The notes under the pieces: generated by a model
Database searches by the model: none
Told to the model about the DNA's origin: nothing
What the model saw: only the letters and a program-made list of their open reading frames with translations
NCBI GenBank assembly: GCA_021789555.1
Contig: JAJYJK010000019.1
Span: 1 to 40,560 of the forward strand
Reading direction: 5' to 3'
DNA from: Nitrospirota bacterium
GTDB lineage: Bacteria > Nitrospirota > Thermodesulfovibrionia > Thermodesulfovibrionales > JdFR-88
DNA: 40,560 bases
Shown here: positions 39,371 to 40,560 of the stretch, piece by piece
How the letters are laid out: each line of letters begins with the position of its first letter
How positions within the stretch are numbered: the stretch's first letter is position 1
Made by a program: the position numbers and the translations under genes

Positions 39371-39895
39371 TCAGGATTTTTCCACCTGGAAGAAATTCAG
39401 CTCCACCGGGGTCTGCCGTCCGAAGATGCTGACCATGACCTTCAGTTTCCCGTGGTCCATGTCGACCTCCTCGACGTAGCCGTTGAAGTTGGTGAAGGGG
39501 CCGTCTATTATCCTGACCACGTCGCCCTGCTCGAACTGCATCTTGACCTGGGAGGTGACGCCCTTTTCGAGCTGCTGGACTATCATCTCCACCTCTTCCT
39601 CGTCTATGGCCACGGGCCTGGTGCCGCCCACGAAGCTGGTCACCCGGGGGATGCTCTTTATGAGGTGCCAGGTCTCGTCGTCCATCTCCATCTCCACGAG
39701 TATATAGCCCGGATAGAACTTCCTTTCCGCCTCCTGCTTCTTGCCGGCCTTAAGCTGTATGACCCGCTCCGTCGGTATCATCACCCGGGATATCTTCTCC
39801 TCCAGCCCCAGGCGCTTCACCTTGTCCTCGACCGACGTCTTCACCTTCTCCTCGAACCCCGAATACGTATGTACCACGTACCATTTCTTAGCCAC
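39371..39895 (-). CDS. nusG: Transcription elongation factor NusG
   Basis: A 174-residue factor that binds RNA polymerase and couples it to the ribosome or Rho. The NGN domain begins KKWYVVHTYSGFEEKV and contains the FYPGYILVEM block. The KOW domain (about 125-174) has FEQGDVVRIIDGPFTNFNG and VSIFGRQTPVELNF. GTG start at 39895, one base after the secE stop, so the two are coupled. The length is typical for a bacterium without the extra NusG insertion. Confidence 0.97.
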   Translation of the reverse strand: MAKKWYVVHTYSGFEEKVKTSVEDKVKRLGLEEKISRVMIPTERVIQLKAGKKQEAERKFYPGYILVEMEMDDETWHLIKSIPRVTSFVGGTRPVAIDEEEVEMIVQQLEKGVTSQVKMQFEQGDVVRIIDGPFTNFNGYVEEVDMDHGKLKVMVSIFGRQTPVELNFFQVEKS

Positions 39896-39896
39896 G

Positions 39897-40082
39897 TTAA
39901 TACCTCAAAAGGGCCTGGACGATCCGCGAGAGCACTAAATCAATCACGCCCAGAAACACGGACATTATCAGGACCGAAATTATGACGACCTGGGTGGACC
40001 CAAGGAGCTCCTCCCTCGTGGGGAAGACCACCTTCTTCAACTCGACCTTGACTTCGCGCAGGAACTGCTTCAGCTTCTGCAT
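39897..40082 (-). CDS. secE: Preprotein translocase subunit SecE
   Basis: A 61-residue single-span SecE, the small essential subunit that clamps SecY. The amphipathic part (KQFLREVKVELKKVVFPTREE) with the conserved WP-like VVFPTREEL is followed by one membrane helix (about residues 33-55). I chose the ATG at 40082; an upstream in-frame reading would run through the tRNA-Trp gene and is not credible. It sits between tRNA-Trp and nusG, its standard place. Confidence 0.95.
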   Translation of the reverse strand: MQKLKQFLREVKVELKKVVFPTREELLGSTQVVIISVLIMSVFLGVIDLVLSRIVQALLRY

Positions 40083-40115
40083 ACCGGCAAATAAAACTCC
40101 TTCGAAAAAGAATTT

Positions 40116-40192
40116 TGGCAGGCCAGGAGGGATTCGAACCCCCAACCCTCGGATTTGGAGTCCGATGCTCTGCCAATTAGAGCTACTGGCCT
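40116..40192 (-). tRNA. tRNA-Trp (CCA anticodon)
   Basis: The minus strand folds into a full cloverleaf. The acceptor stem is AGGCCAG/CTGGCCT, the D arm GCTC...GAGC and the anticodon arm TCGGA-CTCCAAA-TCCGA (anticodon CCA). The T arm is GGGGG-TTCGAAT-CCCTC. The discriminator is G and the terminal CCA is encoded (40118-40116). The location between rpmG and secE is the common one in bacteria. Confidence 0.97.
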
Positions 40193-40284
40193 GTCCGCCA
40201 CAGTCAGGCCCTTGAGGCTGATATCCGCCCGTCCGTGCCTTATCTTCACATCCCCAACCCGTTTCGCGTCCCCGTGTGCCGCAC

Positions 40285-40437
40285 TTACGCCTTCGTCTCC
40301 TTGTGCGCGGTATGTTTTCTGCAATGCCGGCAGTATTTTTTCATCTCCAGCTTGTCCGGCGTGTTTTTCTTGTTCTTCATCGTGGAGTAGTTCCTGTTCT
40401 TGCAGACGCCGCACTGCAAAAGAAGTATCGTTCTCAT
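40285..40437 (-). CDS. rpmG: Ribosomal protein L33
   Basis: A 50-residue L33 with four cysteines in two CxxC pairs ([11 protein letters not shown]... and YCRHCRKHT), which marks the zinc-binding form rather than the zinc-free paralogue. It starts [10 protein letters not shown] at 40437. It is too short for usual ORF cut-offs. It lies between tuf and tRNA-Trp. A longer ORF that overlaps it in another frame is not a gene. Confidence 0.95.
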   Translation of the reverse strand: MRTILLLQCGVCKNRNYSTMKNKKNTPDKLEMKKYCRHCRKHTAHKETKA

Positions 40438-40452
40438 TCCCGTATCCCGCCT

Positions 40453-40560
40453 TTATTCCCGTATTTCCGTGACGACGCCGGCCCCGACGGTCCTGCCGCC
40501 TTCCCTGATGGCAAACCGCAGGCCCTCTTCCATCGCCACCGGCGCTATCAGGTCGACCAG
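40453..40560 (-). CDS. tuf: Elongation factor Tu, C-terminal fragment
   Basis: The last 35 codons of EF-Tu are present; the rest lies beyond the window edge. The visible part reads [20 protein letters not shown] and [12 protein letters not shown], which is the beta-barrel domain 3 ending. It terminates in a TAA 15 bases before rpmG, in the usual tuf-rpmG-trnW-secE order. Confidence 0.96.
   Translation of the reverse strand: MVDLIAPVAMEEGLRFAIREGGRTVGAGVVTEIRE

Noticed and set aside
40070-40414. 114-codon minus-strand ORF across tRNA-Trp and rpmG
   Set aside because: It runs through a tRNA gene and reads rpmG in the wrong frame; the 50-residue L33 frame is the real gene.

Overview
The window looks like a chromosomal segment of a GC-rich, diderm, motile or piliated bacterium with anaerobic/redox-type accessory genes. 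The evidence is BamD, a PilQ secretin, lipoproteins with clear lipoboxes, a hybrid-cluster-type DUF1858 protein and a sensor kinase with a c-type haem motif. ATA (Ile) and AGG (Arg) codons are used heavily despite the high GC content. That, the gene mix and the gene order fit Nitrospirota or a Desulfobacterota-like lineage. There is no 16S gene in the window and I cannot fix the phylum from sequence reading alone.

Layout. (1) 52-418, plus strand: a DUF1858 redox-disulfide protein overlapped by a 42-residue two-CxxC protein. (2) 541-6980, minus strand: one compact run read lepA > lepB > DUF4845-like membrane protein > ribE > ribBA > ribH > nusB > metallophosphoesterase, with several start/stop overlaps. 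(3) 7328-9507: a ROK sugar kinase (minus) diverging from an uncharacterised PD-(D/E)XK-nuclease-like protein (plus), then a YtxH-like protein (minus). (4) 9615-11019, minus: a precorrin-2 dehydrogenase/ferrochelatase domain protein behind bamD. (5) 11204-19276, plus: pilMNOPQ followed by aroC-aroK-aroB, which matches the classic pilMNOPQ-aroKB gene order with aroC in between. (6) 19476-23637, plus: a CBS-pair protein, a roughly 670-bp stretch without a gene, a secreted lipoprotein and a methyl-accepting chemotaxis protein. (7) 23833-28296, minus: K+ channel > haem-motif histidine kinase > NtrC-type regulator. (8) 28312-40560, minus: the conserved transcription/translation cluster tuf > rpmG > tRNA-Trp > secE > nusG > rplK > rplA > L10 leader > rplJ > rplL > rpoB > rpoC, ending in a Mut7-C RNase-domain gene that overlaps rpoC and leads directly into the signalling genes of block 7.

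Most of the window is housekeeping. The parts that deserve a second look are: the wHTH plus PD-(D/E)XK protein at 8357-9235; a set of promoters whose -10 boxes lie only 6-11 bases from the start codon (apparent leaderless mRNAs for lepA, bamD, pilM, the ROK kinase and aroC); a perfect TGTGA-N6-TCACA operator between bamD and pilM; the CXXCH-bearing sensor kinase coupled to an unusual K+ channel filter; a 34-bp perfect palindrome forming the last codons of aroB; and a two-hairpin dispersed repeat present in inverted copies near 425 and 16217. I did not find a CRISPR array, a transposase, a prophage or a clearly recognisable new multi-gene defence system.
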